In this document: piece by piece, positions 11,482-24,520 of the stretch
How positions within the stretch are numbered: position 1 is the stretch's first letter
Layout: every line of letters starts with the position of its first letter
Source of the DNA: Brachionus manjavacas
Taxonomy: Eukaryota > Rotifera > Eurotatoria > Ploima > Brachionidae
Reading direction: 5' to 3'
Assembly: GCA_019054805.1 (NCBI GenBank)
Contig: JAHQIY010000007.1
Location: forward strand, 4,593,501 to 4,657,500
DNA: 64,000 nucleotides
The notes under the pieces: generated by a model
What the model saw: the letters and a program-made list of their open reading frames with translations, nothing else
Database searches by the model: none
Told to the model about the DNA's origin: nothing
Made by a program: the position numbers and the translations under genes

Positions 11482-13396
11482 ATGGTACTTTTAGCGGCGG
11501 CAATTTGCACCAAAAATGGAAAAGGTAGGAAATTTTTTAAGTCAAAATTAGAAGTTTTTTTTAATTTATGAATCCCAGCTCTTGTCTCTAGACAGTTCGT
11601 CGAAATGACCAGAGCTCGAATCGAGGGTCTCCTGGCCTCATTTCCCAAGCTAATAGGATCGGGAAGTAGGCAGCACACTTTTATTGAGACCGAGAGTGTC
11701 CGATATGTCTACCAACCTATGGATAAATTATACATGGTTCTGATTACGACCAAAGCCAGCAACATTCTCGAAGACTTGGAAACTCTCAGGCTTTTTTCCC
11801 GTGTTGTAAGATCATCTGCATTTTTAAATTAGTTTCACTCATAAAATTCCGTTAGATTCCGGAGTATTGTAAAACTGTTGAGGAAAAAGAAATAAATGAG
11901 CATTGCTTTGAACTTTTGTTTGCTTTTGATGAAATAGTGGCCTTAGGCTACCGAGAGAATGTTAATTTGGCACAAATAAGAACATTTACAGACATGGACT
12001 CGCATGAAGAAAAAGTCTACAAAGCAATGAGAGAGGTCTGAATTAAAACAAAAAAAAATTAAAATAATATTAAAATTGTGTTGATTGTTTGTAGACTCAA
12101 GAAAAAGAGGCCAAGCAAAAAATGCTGGAGCGAGCCGAAGAAATCCGCAAGTCAAAAATCCAGGCCGAGAAAGGCTTTAGCAAAGGCTCAAGTCAATATT
12201 CAGGTGGTTTTGGTTCTTCGTCAAGCATGTCCTCTAACACTTATTCAACATCAACACACGATACCCCATCATACGATTCTCACTCGTCTCACTATAGCTC
12301 CAATTTTTCTTCATCAACTTTGAATTCATCAAAACCTAACAAAGCCATGAAATTGGGCTCTAACAAAGATGTTCTTCCGGCTTTTATTGAACAGCAAATC
12401 AAGCAGACATTGCCATCCACCCAGCCCTCATCTTCTTCAGCATTTTCCTCTACTCCTGCTATAAACGCCGAAAAAGTCCATCTAAAAGCGGACGAAAAAA
12501 TTAATCTTACCTGCGGAAAAGATGGTGGCGTGCAAAACTTAGAAGTGCTGGGAGTTCTATCAGTGAGAATTACTAGTGAAGATGAAGCCCGGATTAAAAT
12601 TGGTCTTTTGAACAATGACACCAGAAACCTACAAATTCAAGTGGGATTTTTTTTTTTTAATAAATTTTTAGAAAATAATTTTTACTTAAAGACAAATCCG
12701 AATATTGACAAAAATTTATTCAAAAACAATTCAGTTATAGCTTTGAAAGATCAATCGAAAAGTTTTCCTATTGGAACCGATGTTGGTATACTTAAATGGA
12801 GATTCCAAACAAACGAGGAGTCAGAGATACCCCTTACAAGTATTCTAGACTACTTGGATTTGTGTTTAATTTAGATTTTGTTTTTAGTTAATTGTTGGCC
12901 TTCGGAGACCAGAAACGGTTGCGAAGTCAGTATTGAGTATGAGCTTCAAAAACTTAGTTTAGAATTAAACAATGTTTCCATTGTTATCCCTTTGCCGTAA
13001 GGAAAAATATTTTTTTTAATTTTTTTAAGAATTGATTTTTAAAAGGTCGAATCAAGCTCCTATTGTTAAAAATTGTGATGGAGACTTTCAGCATGAAAAG
13101 TACAAAAATTGCATCATATGGCGAATTCCGATGATCGATCAATCGAACTCGACTGGTTCTTTTGAGTTTACAGTAAATGGCCATGCAAATGAATTTTTCC
13201 CAATAAATGTAAATTTTGTTTCGCCAAAACCATACTGCGATATTCAGGTAATTTAAGTGAAATTAAAATTAAATTTTAATATTAAATTAAAATATTTGTG
13301 TAGCCTGACGCTGTGTCCCATGCAGATAATTCGTCTCAATCAATCAAATTTTCGGTTGAGAGCACATTTAGTGTTGATAGATATGAAATTGTTTAA
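11482..13396 (+). CDS. ARCN1: Coatomer subunit delta (delta-COP/archain)
   Basis: Subunit of the COPI coat for retrograde Golgi-to-ER transport; delta-COP pairs with beta-COP in the F-subcomplex. Exons read 11482-11524, 11579-11805, 11856-12035, 12095-12640, 12692-12839, 12888-12996, 13046-13247 and 13304-13396. All are GT...AG and in phase, giving 515 residues (animal orthologues are about 510). The N-terminal longin-type domain begins [14 protein letters not shown] and includes [48 protein letters not shown] and [11 protein letters not shown] Ser-rich linker (exon 4) follows. The mu-homology domain starts near [19 protein letters not shown] and includes [31 protein letters not shown] and the closing VDRYEIV. 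The start is the canonical MVLLAAA. Intron 5 (12641-12691) is 51 bp with no stop in frame, so the gene can be read through it. Confidence 0.96.
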
Positions 13397-14920
13397 ATTT
13401 ATCTATTTTTAATTTCTAAAATACTTTTATTTTATTCTTATTTCATTTTTCGTAATTTAAAAAAAATAAAAAATCGGTATTTATTTAAAATTATTAGTTG
13501 ATTTTGACATTAACAAGAAGTGCCTTTTCAAATTATTAACAATATAAACAGATTGAAATCTTAAATATTTTAAATTTAAAAATTCCAATTTCGAATAATT
13601 TGTTTAATTTCTTTGTTTTATCAACTTTTTGATGTTAAAAATACTAATAAATTTACTGACTGTCTTAGTCATCATTTATTTTCAACAAAATAAATTAAAG
13701 AATTTAATGTTTGAAATCAATTTTATAAAATAACTGTAGACAAAATTATTTTTTTAAACAAACTTCAACAACTGAACGAATTCTTTTTTAAAATAATTAA
13801 AGCTGAATTTAATTTTTTTACTCAAAACTAGATAGTTATAAATATATTTATATTTTTAAAATTAAGATCGTTTTATAATCTTATTTTAAATTAGATTAAT
13901 AAAAATCTCTTTTTATTATCTTACCAAAGTATTCTAACTATTTAAATTTTCCTCATGCAAAAAATATAAAATAATCTGATAAAACATTGCAATTGTCCAT
14001 TTGTTATCAAAAAATCAAAAAATCTTTAAAATTTTATATCAATATCTGCATTTTGCTCATAAAAGAAAATTGAGATTATCCGTCATTTTCTTTTTCTGTT
14101 CTCACATTGAGCGAGTGGAATTTCAAATCGGTTTTGAAAGTGCAATAGGAAAATCACTTTTTATCACACTGTTTTTTTTTTACAAATTTATTAAATTAAA
14201 TCAAAAAATATTTAATTATTAAAAAATGTCTGAATAATTGTCTTATTCAACTTATTCATTAATTCAAGAACTATTTGCTTTTTTTAAACGCTAATGAATT
14301 GTAAATTTATCAATAAATTTTTTTTGTAAATGAATAAATAAATTCTAAACTAGCCAATTTGTGTCGTTAAATAAAAAATGATCTTTAAAAATATTTTAAA
14401 GATCATTTTGCTTAAAATCCGGTTCTAAATTCGAATCGGTTTTTCAACTTGTTCAGAAATCAGTCTTAAAAAACTCGGTTTCCAAATGGTTTGGTTTGGT
14501 TTGAACAAGCACCGACCAAAGAAATTAAAGATAATTAATTGAAGTAATTAATAAATGATAGGAGATTGTAAATTTTTTTAAATTTTTTGTGCAAAATGAT
14601 TGAATTTTTTGTTTTGTCAAATTAAATTATTTTTTTCAAAATTTTCTTGTGAAAAATCATTTCATATCTAAATAAAACATTTAAAAAAATTCAATGCTAA
14701 GATCTTATTAAATTAAACGGAAGTAATCATTTTTCCATTTCTTTATTTTTCATTAAAAAAAATATAAAATTTTGTTTTTTTTATTTTCCTAATATAAAAA
14801 GTTATCAAGAATTAAGTTTATTTTTTTAGCTAGCTTAAATTTAGAATGCTGAATCGCATTAAGTCAACCTTTATTTTGTTAGCTTTTTAAAAGTTAAATC
14901 TGAGAAAATTTAATACAAAT
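13397..14920. other. Intergenic, convergent 3' ends of delta-COP and P450
   Basis: About 1.5 kb of very AT-rich DNA between two genes transcribed toward each other. A perfect hairpin lies at 14375-14409. No other gene or repeat was recognised. Confidence 0.45.
14375..14409. repeat. Perfect 16-bp hairpin with 3-nt loop
   Basis: Arms AAAATGATCTTTAAAA and its exact reverse complement flank ATA. It lies in the convergent intergenic region. It could be a relic of a palindromic element or a 3'-end structure. Confidence 0.7.
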
Positions 14921-17180
14921 TTAATTGTTGATCTTCGGAGCAATGGATATAACAACAGGAGAAGTAGGTTGTGTGAATAAAATATCCTTGGTCTCAACTG
15001 AATCAGCAAAAGCAGCTCTTATCTTGCTATCACTAATTGATGGTTCGTCAATAATATAATTCTGAAGTATTCTTACCACAAAAAGCTTCATCTGACTCAT
15101 TGCTAGCTTAATGCCCAAACATTTACGGCTTCCAATTCCTAAATAAATTTTTTTACAAAACATTAAAATCAAGCAATTAATTACCAAATGCAAGCCAGGC
15201 AGCCGGGTGTCTTTCTGTCAAAAATCTTTCGGGATAAAATTCTTTTGGATCAACCGGGCCCCACCACACTGGATCATAATGAATACTCAATACATCTACA
15301 ACTACATTCATATCCTTTGGAATTCTGTAGCTTCCATTGTTAATTACCAAATTATCGACCACACATTTTCTGGACACCATTGAATTGGCTATGGGATACA
15401 TTCTCAACACTTCTTTGACAAACATGTCCAAATACTTCATATTTTCCAACGCTTCATACAAATCATTCCATTCATCTAAACTGTTTGTACTAGTGGTTTT
15501 TTTTTCATCCTCAAAGACATCATCGTCTTCTGAATCATTCAAATCAACACTCGAATCAACTTCTGACAGACTTGAAGTTTTTTTAACTCTAGCTGGCTTA
15601 ATTTTAAATTTTTCCAAATTGAATTTTAATTTATCCCAATTTTGGCTTATTTCATCCAACAACTTTTCTCTCTGCTCAGGCATGGTCGAGATGGCTTTGC
15701 AGCAAAAAGTAATAGCTGTGCTGGTTGTCTCATATCCGGCAAAAAACATCAGCAGTGTGTTACTTAGTGCTTCATTTACCGTTAATTTCCAGTTTTCGAA
15801 ATCCTCTGATTCCAAATCATTTAGAATAAGAGTACTTGACTTAAGTCGAGATCTAGACTCAGGCCTGCTAAAGCGATCTATTGATGAAAGTCTTGCTCGA
15901 TTTTCTTCTTTTTTTGGAGACGAAAAATCTCCACATTTTTTCTTAATTTCATCTATTTTACTCAACGAGGGCAATCGAGCTGGCCTTCGACTTTCACCTA
16001 AATCCCTTACTGAATTTAGCATTCTTCTTCCATTTTCATTCTGGGTGTATTTTAAAATTGGAATATAGGTAAGATTTAAAAATGAGTTTAGGTAGCAAAA
16101 TTGTTTTCGATTTATGAAATTATTTAAGTTTTGGGACTGAGACTGGAGTCGGACATGGGCTCGATTCGGCTCGGCCCTAAAGCTTAAATAAGACTCGGTG
16201 TCTTCAGGTGTCTGTCTTAATCTAGAAATCTCATCATTTTCTTGAGTGTATATAATTAGGTGCTTTTGAATAAAGTTAGAGTAGAACCAGCTCATGGGAT
16301 CAGCAAAATAAGCTATGTGGAATATGTAAGAATTAAAAAAGAATTTAAATTGGTCGCAAAATCTCCAAAGAAAAGCAAGTTCTGGTGTAATCAAGGCCAA
16401 AAATTTAAGAATAGAAAATGTCTCAAAATCTTCAAATGCTTCGTCGAATTTGTGGCAGACCGCTCTTGTAAAATATAAATTATTAGCTTCGGCCAATTTA
16501 AAATCTTCGAGTTCTTGGCGCTTGAAAACTGTGTGTATGTGAGGTTTTTTTTGAAGAAAGCTGTTCAATTCAGTGCCGAATATTACCGTAAAAATTGCCT
16601 GAATCATGAAATATTTTGTCTGTCGGCAAATGTCTATTTTTTTTTCCCCTTTACACAAATCGGTCTGGGCCGTGAACGTGTTCATGAAACTAGTGTCCGC
16701 GTACTCGAGACACTTGGCATTGTTTTTGCTATTGAGCATTATTTTTTCAAGTCCGTAGCGAAGGCGAAGCCAGCGTATTCCGTTGCTGACAAAGATGTCC
16801 GCGTTCGGGTCGGATGACTTTTTGGACATGGGAAAGGAGCGGCGAAATGTGACCAGTTTATTTTGGTTGAGAAAAACATCGGCAACAAGGTCCGGATCAG
16901 CAAGAACCAATACAGGCGAGTGTCCCTCGTAGAAACCATATATTTTGCCAAATTTATTTGTCCAGCGTTGTAGAGTCTTTGAATAATGAGACAAACTTGA
17001 ATTTTGAATGGAATTTTTTTCCGATGAGAACTCGAGGAGATTTCCAATTAAAAATCTTGGCCTCGGACCGTCATATCCAAGCGATTTAAGGTAATTGTAG
17101 CAGATTCTTATATAATAAAGGTATCCAAACAGTGCCACTGAAGCCGAGCCTAAAATAATTGAGCAATTTTTTGAAACCAT
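14921..17180 (-). CDS. Cytochrome P450, microsomal type, with two unusual insertions
   Basis: Haem-thiolate monooxygenase anchored in the ER. Exons are 17180-15185 and 15138-14921, joined over a 46-bp intron that falls inside the haem loop; the protein is about 737 residues. The start chosen is the ATG at 17180, and a TTG nine bases upstream was not used. An N-terminal membrane helix (about residues 8-30) is followed by a GPRPRFLIGNLLE hinge. Near residue 480 is the I-helix FFAGYETTSTA, near 590 the K-helix KEVLRMYP (ExxR), then FYPERF. The spliced haem motif is FGIGSRKCLG with ligand Cys near 672. Typical P450s have about 500 residues. The excess is an R/S-rich stretch of over 100 residues before the I-helix (RRPARLPSLS, SRPESRSRLKSS) and an acidic/Ser loop after the J region (SSLSEVDSSVDLNDSEDDDV). 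The hinge resembles clan 3 (CYP3/CYP6), but subfamily cannot be given. Confidence 0.92.
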
Positions 17181-19734
17181 GCTTTGCAATCGAAAAACTT
17201 TTTTATTTTTCTTAATTTTGATAAAGTTGGAACAAAAAAAATTGCTGAATTTAAGGTAATGATAAGCTATAATTAAAAATTCTAGGACTTTTTAACAAAA
17301 AAATTTATTTATTAATTGTTTAGAGAAATTTTTGGGTTCTAGATTGGCCGTGGCTGTTGAACAATTGGATTTGTTGACTAACGCTTAAGCTTTTATGCTG
17401 AGTTATTTTTTTGCTCATGATATTTGATATTTTCTATTGTTAAAGTTCATTTTCTTGAAATTTTTTCAATTATTTTCCTCTAAGAAATTTTCAGATTATA
17501 TGATTTCTTAAAATTCCTCTTAAAATTTGCAGTTCAATTGGAAAAATTTTAAAATTTGTATAATTTCAAAAAATAAGAGCTAAATTAAGAACGAAATGAT
17601 AAGATTTAATGTTATATTTTTAAAGTTTTTTATACTCGTTATTTAAATCAGGAATTTAAAAAATTTGAATCTAATGTAACCAGAATTATCACTTTTTTTA
17701 GACTTTTTTAGCAATGAACATATCTAAAAACCAGTATGAGTTAACATACATAAATTAAATATAACCAAGATCTATTTTAAAAAGAAAAAAGCTCAAATAA
17801 AAATATTTCTTTAAAAAAATTTCAATTTTTTTGGGCTAAAAAGCTTTATAAAATGAATATAATTTTCTGACTATAACTAATTTTCCCAAAAAAATAATTT
17901 AATAAAAAATCAACCCAATTGATAGATTTAATTTTGAGTCAAGAGGGTTAAAACAAAAAAATCCATACTGATATATCCATACATACATTATCTGTGTTTT
18001 TTTATTCTCTTTTTCAAAATATTTTTTAAAATTTGCTTAAAAATTTATTGATATTTTCATTGATTAGTTCCGTAATTCATCATCCCGTCTATAAAAAAAG
18101 AAGACGTGAATGACAGCAAATGTTTCAAGAATTCACTTATAATGTTTCTCTCTAAATTTTTATACAAAAATTCAATTATATTTTTCTGTTATAATTAGGG
18201 ATTTCAAAATATTTAAATAATTGGTCGTATTAATCAGATTTTTTAAAAAGTCCCAAATTAAAGTACAAGTCCGGCCTTTAATTTAAAGAAAAATTAAAGC
18301 CTTTGATTTGGACTTTTGAAAAAAAAAGTCCGGACTTGTACCGGACTTGATACTTGTGACTTTAAGCAACTCTGGTATAAATAATAAGATAACGACTAAG
18401 ATTAGGTCATAGCTTGTTCTTGACTTGTTAAAAAATATCATTTATAATAATCAAGAAGCTATCTCGATCTGTTTTGAGAGTGAAAAATCCATGAAGACAT
18501 TTGGTGCAAAAGTAAACCCATTTCATTGATAGCGATATCTTTTTTTTTTAGAATTCAATACATTATATTTTACTATCCAAATTTTTATTTTAGATTTACT
18601 TGTAATAATCGTTAAATTTTTTTTATTTTAATATTATATCCTCATTTTTATCTTTTTTACACCATAAAAATAAAGAGAATAGAAAGACCACAAATGTTTG
18701 CGCCTTGACCAAAGTTTGTTAAAAAATTAATTTAAGAAATAATATAACACCAGTCTTTTATTTATTAGATGCTTACTACATGATTTTTATTATAGTGAAA
18801 ACTTGTTTTTTTGGAATTCGATTATCTAATAATTTTGAAAAAATCCCTTTGTGAAAAAGTAAGCTTACTTTCAAACACGAAAAAATATTCAAACAATTAA
18901 ACGATTTTTTAAAGTAATTAAATTAGACTCTTAGAAATGTATTATCATTTAATATAACAAAAATTTGTTCTTTTTTGATAATCATTTTTAAAACAAATTA
19001 AAAATTGGTTGGACTTTTCCAAAATAAATTTAGATATTTCAAAATTTTCATTATATATTACGGTAAATTATGAAATTAAATCAATATAAAAACCTGGTAT
19101 TTTTTTCTCTTACTAATATTTATACTGTACCATTCTTAATGTAAGATTTATCATTTAATAAGAAAATTTTTGAACTAAACCAACTCAAATGAAAAAACTT
19201 TCCAGCCTAAGAGTTAAATTACTCAAATAATTATTTAAACTATTTAAATAAACTATTTTGAAAAGAAAATAGTTAATTAATAAGGAGATATTTAGTAAAA
19301 TTTTAAGAAGTCATGTCAGATCCTAAATATTTGAAAGCTGGCCAGAATTGAAGGAAAGATATTTGTAATTACGAAAAGGAAATGAATTTTTTTAATCCAA
19401 AAATGTATCTCTGCATTCTATCTTTTAATAAATAACATTTAATTAAATTATCAAAGCTTAATTTAATCATTTTAAGCATTAAACGTTGGTCACGAACTTC
19501 AAAGTGCCTAATTTAATGTCATATTTGTTTAAATTAAGTTTTATACTTTTAAAACTATTTAAATTATTAGAAAGTTGGTTAATTTTTCATACTGGGATTT
19601 TAATTTAAAAGTCTAATTTATAAAATTTGTTCGACCAATCTCAATCTCTTTGTTTAGCTACCTTCATTGCCTTTTCAATCAAATTTATTTAATAAATATT
19701 AACTATGTTGTTTTTTTTCTTTTTTAAAATGATA
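17181..19734. other. Gene-poor AT-rich region
   Basis: No gene seen. Around 18240-18365 several copies of CAAGTCCGG/CCGGACTTG occur in both orientations, with short AATTAAAG/CTTTAATT pairs. This may be a decayed terminal-inverted-repeat element. Confidence 0.4.
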
Positions 19735-19990
19735 AATATAGGCTTGACATTGCCTTGGAGTAAGAGTTTTTTTTAATTCAAATATTGCTTTTACTACATC
19801 TTCTTCAGCTTTAATATTTTATTTTTTATTTTATTCTTTTAATTCGTTCCAGACTATTTCTATAGGATTTAGATCCGGTGATTTTGATAAAGATTTTACC
19901 TATTTAAATTTTTTTTTGTTTATTTGACGATCTTTTGCCTCAAAAAAATTCTTTAAGTAATTTTTCGTAAAATCACAATATATATCTTTT
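19735..19990 (-). pseudogene. Tc1/mariner transposase C-terminal relic
   Basis: The minus strand reads DFTKNYLKNFFEAKDRQINK, then after a one-base shift VKSLSKSPDLNPIEIVWNEL. The latter is the SPDLNPIE.vW signature carrying the last acidic residue of the DDE/D catalytic triad. After a stop it continues IKAEEDVVKAIFELKKTLTP, RQCQAY, matching the family's C-terminal helix. Stops and frameshifts make it non-functional. No terminal repeats were located. Confidence 0.8.
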
Positions 19991-21659
19991 GTTTTTCTGT
20001 TATTTTGTGAAAAAATTGGAAAATCAAATTTTTAGTGGAAAGGCCCAAAAAAGAGCCCAAATCTAGCGACTTTTTGACATTTTTAAAAATCTACTATATT
20101 TTACAAAATCTATCGTAAAATATCGTCAAATCTTCGTAGCTGTAAATAATAAGATATAAATTAAAAATTATTAAAAATCTAATATTTGATTCAAAATTAA
20201 CATTTATTTTAAATAAGAATATTTTGTTTTATATCAAAGTTCTAAAAAAAGCTCAACTTTGTAAGATCTAATTTATGCTAAAGAATTGGATTTTTAATTT
20301 TTTGGAAGGTTCGCATGGGAACTCACAATGTAAAATTTTTTAGTCTAAAATATGAAGTTTAAAATAATAGGTGTTTGACCAAAATTTGAATTTCTCATGA
20401 ATAAATTTCTCAGAAATAAAATTTTACGAATTTGCTCGAGTGAATATTAAGTTTTCAAAACTAAACGTTATTAACACAAGTCATTTTTATATCAAAGTTG
20501 TATGATTAGTTTGAAAAACCCATGATTTATTCAATGTAAACTAGGATGTTCCGACAATCAGTTTCGACCCTTTTACTTTGACTCTTAATATTTGCGCACA
20601 ATTTTTTTAGTAAAAATTACACAGGATTAATATAAAATGGCCAAAAAAAAAATGCTATTATAAGGTTAATATTGTGTCAATTTTTTTATTTAAAATAAAC
20701 ATAATTAGTAAAAGTACCAAAAAAATTTAATTTTTCTTCTTAGTAGAACCATTTGTTCGGGATGATTCGAATGAGTCTCATCTGATTATTTGAATTTGCA
20801 TCGATTATCATTGATCATTTCTAAAACCAAAGCTGACCTATGAACCGACAATAACATCGACTAATCCCATCTTGTTTGCTCTTTAACTCTCAGAAATTCC
20901 CTTTTATCTCACCGTTTTGCACTTTTGATTTCATTTCCTTAAAAATTATCAAAAAATTCAGGTAGTTTAAATTCAATATTCTTGCCTCTTATCCTTTTGT
21001 TAGACTTTTATGATATGGAAATGAATCCGCGTCATTAAGAGTTTCGTCTTCAAGATTGAGTAATACGCTTTCACTTGATTTTGTCTGATCGACGGATTGC
21101 ATAAAAATGTTCAATTTTATCAATAAAAACTTCAAGTCATTTACTATTTGAATGAGTGCTTAATTAGTTATCAATTAAAAATATTGAGATTTTAAGATTT
21201 TAGTTGCAATTTATTTGATAAAAGTTGTAAATTTAATAAATTTTTTATGTTTTCATTGATTTAATTATTTTATTTATAATATGTTCGGAAAAAAAATAAA
21301 GAGTTTGTGGTAATTTTTACTAAATTTATTGTGTTCGATACTGACAACCTTTTACTTTCAACCCTTTTTTTAAAATAGATTTCGTAAATTATAATCATTA
21401 AAGAAAATTTTCTATCAAAATTTTTCAATTGATAATTCCTAAAAGGTAGGTCTAAACTGTGAAAAGTTTAATTTGCTAGCAATCTATTTAAAGGTTAAGA
21501 ATTTTTTTTTTCATTAAAGAAAATAATTATTTTGAGTAAAAATAGGCATTAAAATAAAAAAAATCTTATTTTTATTTTTTCATTAACCCAAAATCATAAA
21601 ATAAAAAAAAATACAATTAATCTACAAAATAAACGGCTCAAGAGTTTAGAAATTTTTAA
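19991..21659. other. Gene-poor AT-rich region
   Basis: No gene recognised. Part may be the remaining body of the flanking Tc1 relic, but no clear transposase motif was seen. Confidence 0.35.
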
Positions 21660-22025
21660 AAATTTCCGCTTTTGGTGTTGTAACAAGGCAAAACTCTGTA
21701 TAAAATCAATCAAATTCTTTTCGTACTCAGTCGGAATTTTTTACCGCTATTTGTGTAAAACTTCCATTAAGAGTACAATTGATTGGATTTTTTATGTTTG
21801 CCATTTTGGCATCCATATATGACCATAAACCATCAGATTGAGATATGGTCAGCTGGCACATCATTGAAGGCGTCAGCGTTCTGCTCCTTTAACCAGTCGA
21901 TTACTGAGCGATCTGTATATAACAAAACGTAATCTCGTTTTGAAAATCCAATGGTCATTTGGCTCAAAAAGTAGTCGAAAAGGTGGTAAAAGATTGTTTT
22001 CCTAGGTGTTGAAGTACTCAAATAA
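21660..22025 (-). pseudogene. Mariner-family transposase relic, copy 1
   Basis: Reads STSTPRKTIFYHLFDYFLSQ, then RSVIDWLKEQNADAFNDVPA. After a stop or shift comes DGLWSYMDAKMANIKNP, and then a KNSD-stop-VRKEFD tail that aligns with the KIPTEY block of copy 2. The first block matches the plus-strand relic at 52.25 kb, so both belong to one family. Several stops are present. Assignment to the mariner group rests on the DxSLWSYMxAK and IPTEY-like C-terminal pattern. Confidence 0.65.
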
Positions 22026-24520
22026 ATTAATTCATTCAGGTAAATGTTGCATGTACCCGTGCCTTTATACTTCAGAGTTTTGTAACCTATTTAACTTTTT
22101 CACAAAAATAGATTTTTTTGTTAAATTTTATTATTTTCTGATAAAGAATCAGCCTTATTATTTTTATAAAAAACATTACTTTTGATTTGGTTATTAAATG
22201 CGTCCTCTCTTGGCTAGAAAATAAATCAAATTTTAAAAATTTTCTTCAAGGAAGTCAATTGACATATTTTACTCTTTTATAATCGAATACGTTATGATCT
22301 TCTCAAGTATAAGATTTCATGTGTCAAAGCATTAAAATAAACTGTAATGTGTGTATTTGAATAATTAAAATTCTGGACTAAATGGACCGAATAATTCAAT
22401 TTAATTAAAATATTCGTTTTCTAGCATTGTATTTCAATTAGGAGAATATTTTAGGATCGAATTAAACAGGAAATGAAAAGGTGAACACAAAATTTAAAAT
22501 CGGAGCATTTGTTTATATGAATAGTTAAATTTGAGAATACTAAATATATTTGACATTCATTAATGTCCAAACAAAAATAAAGAGCCTCTTAAATTAGGCT
22601 AATTTTTTTAATCATGAAAATTTTTTATTTAGTGAACAGCATGACTCGTGTTGACTCGTGTCATAGCGATATTAAGAAAATTCTCTCCGCTGCTTGTTCA
22701 ATTAATCTACACTCAAAAATAAATATTGATTTTAAGTTTTAAATCTTAAATAAAAACTAGAAAAAGTACACTCAATTAAAGAAATTTGAGTCCTTTTATT
22801 ATTAAAAAAAATTGTTTGAGAAAATGCGTCTCAAGTACCATTGATTTACATCTTCGTAATTAGACAAGTGTCTTAATTTTCTGTCCCATATCTGACTTTT
22901 TCAAGTGCATTAATCTATAAGGATTTGACAAATTATTCCTTTTAATTTTTATCGGACATCAAATGTATCAGGATAAAGCGGATTTTTTTGTTCCAGATGT
23001 TTAAAACTTAATTACTGAAGCTTTAGGATCAATTAAACGCAATACCTAGAGTATTTTAGACTCAATCAATATGTTATTACTTTGATTGATTCGCAAGGGA
23101 TTATTTCTAATCTCTTAAAATCATCAATATGCAAATGAAGCAGATGGAATTTATTAAAAAAATAATGTTGCTCAAGTTTAATTAATTTTATGAATAAAAA
23201 TATTAATTTTCTCAAAATTTTAAATTATTTTTTTTAATATTCTAAGACTTTCAGACTAATCTGGAACTAAGTTTATAAGAATTAAATGATTATGCATCAA
23301 AATTTATTGAATAATAAAATAAATATTCTCTGAAAATTAATAATTTAATTATTTATCGAAAATTTGAACTGAAGGTCTCAAACAAAAGGTACAAACGAAA
23401 ATTTCTGAATATCAATTTAATTATCTAGAATAAAATTTTAGTCCTATCTAACCAATATTTGTTTCCGACTAAGCAAACTTGTTTTCAAAAACACGTAGTT
23501 CAATTAAAAGCTAATATTTAGCCATTAATTAGACATATGCTAAATTATTTTTTTGAATTTTTAAATCGAAGTTTTAAGTTCAAGAAATTAGATTTGGAAA
23601 AAAAATTAACAAGTTTCCGATGTTTTGAAAATATATAAATTAAATCAATTAAATTTAAATTAAACTATATAGACTCTTTTAATTTAATTAGCTTTTATGA
23701 AAAAATTTTGAAAGAAATTTTAAAAAGCACTAATATATTCATTTTCCTGATACAATTCTTAAGCTAATAAATAATATATAGAATAAATTCTGATAAATGA
23801 CAAAAAGTACAGAAAGGACAGAATCAGACTTTGTACAGAAAGTCTAATTCTGTCTTGCCGATTTATCTCAAAAAAGATTAGATTTCGCCAAATTTAAATT
23901 TAATAATTTAAGTTTTAAAAAATTTTTTTCATCATTAAATTTAGCAAAGTAGTAAGTTTTTTTTATTAGGATTTGAAGCAGGTTTTGATTTCGGATAAGT
24001 ATTATCAGCTGTCAAAGTGCGACTTACAGCACACTCCCTGGCCTTTATATTTTGGCAAGCACAGCTTTTTACTAATACTACCAAGAAGATATTTTACTTT
24101 TCAGAATTAAAGGTTTTTTCTTAGTTAGAAAAATTAAATTTTGATAAAAATTCTCAATAAAAAAACTAAAAAACTGAGCTTTTTTTTTTAAATTTCACCG
24201 ATTATTATTTTTTTAGTGTTGAAAAATGAAATTTGTTTAATAACGCAAAAAATCGTAATTTTACTTGTACAATTACTCAAAAATATTTGATTAAATCACC
24301 ACTGTAGAACTTAAATTAAGGATACAAAAAACGAGAAGGAATAGAAAATTTTTTCAAAGTTTTTTAATATAATTTCAATTTTTTCATTATATTTAGCTAA
24401 TTGATGAAAAATTAAGATCAGAATCAATTTATTTTATCAATTCAGTAAAAAACATTGCTAATGGGTCTAAAAAAAAATTCAATAAAAACAAAATCTGTAA
24501 GTTTTATAAACTTTTTTATT
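22026..24520. other. Gene-poor AT-rich region
   Basis: About 2.5 kb with no convincing coding sequence, RNA gene or transposon end. Confidence 0.35.

Noticed and set aside
12292-12621. Minus-strand frame over delta-COP exon 4
   Set aside because: Opposite-strand shadow of a spliced, well-conserved gene.
15337-16068. 243-codon plus-strand open frame
   Set aside because: It is antisense to the P450 gene; the minus-strand frame carries all P450 motifs.
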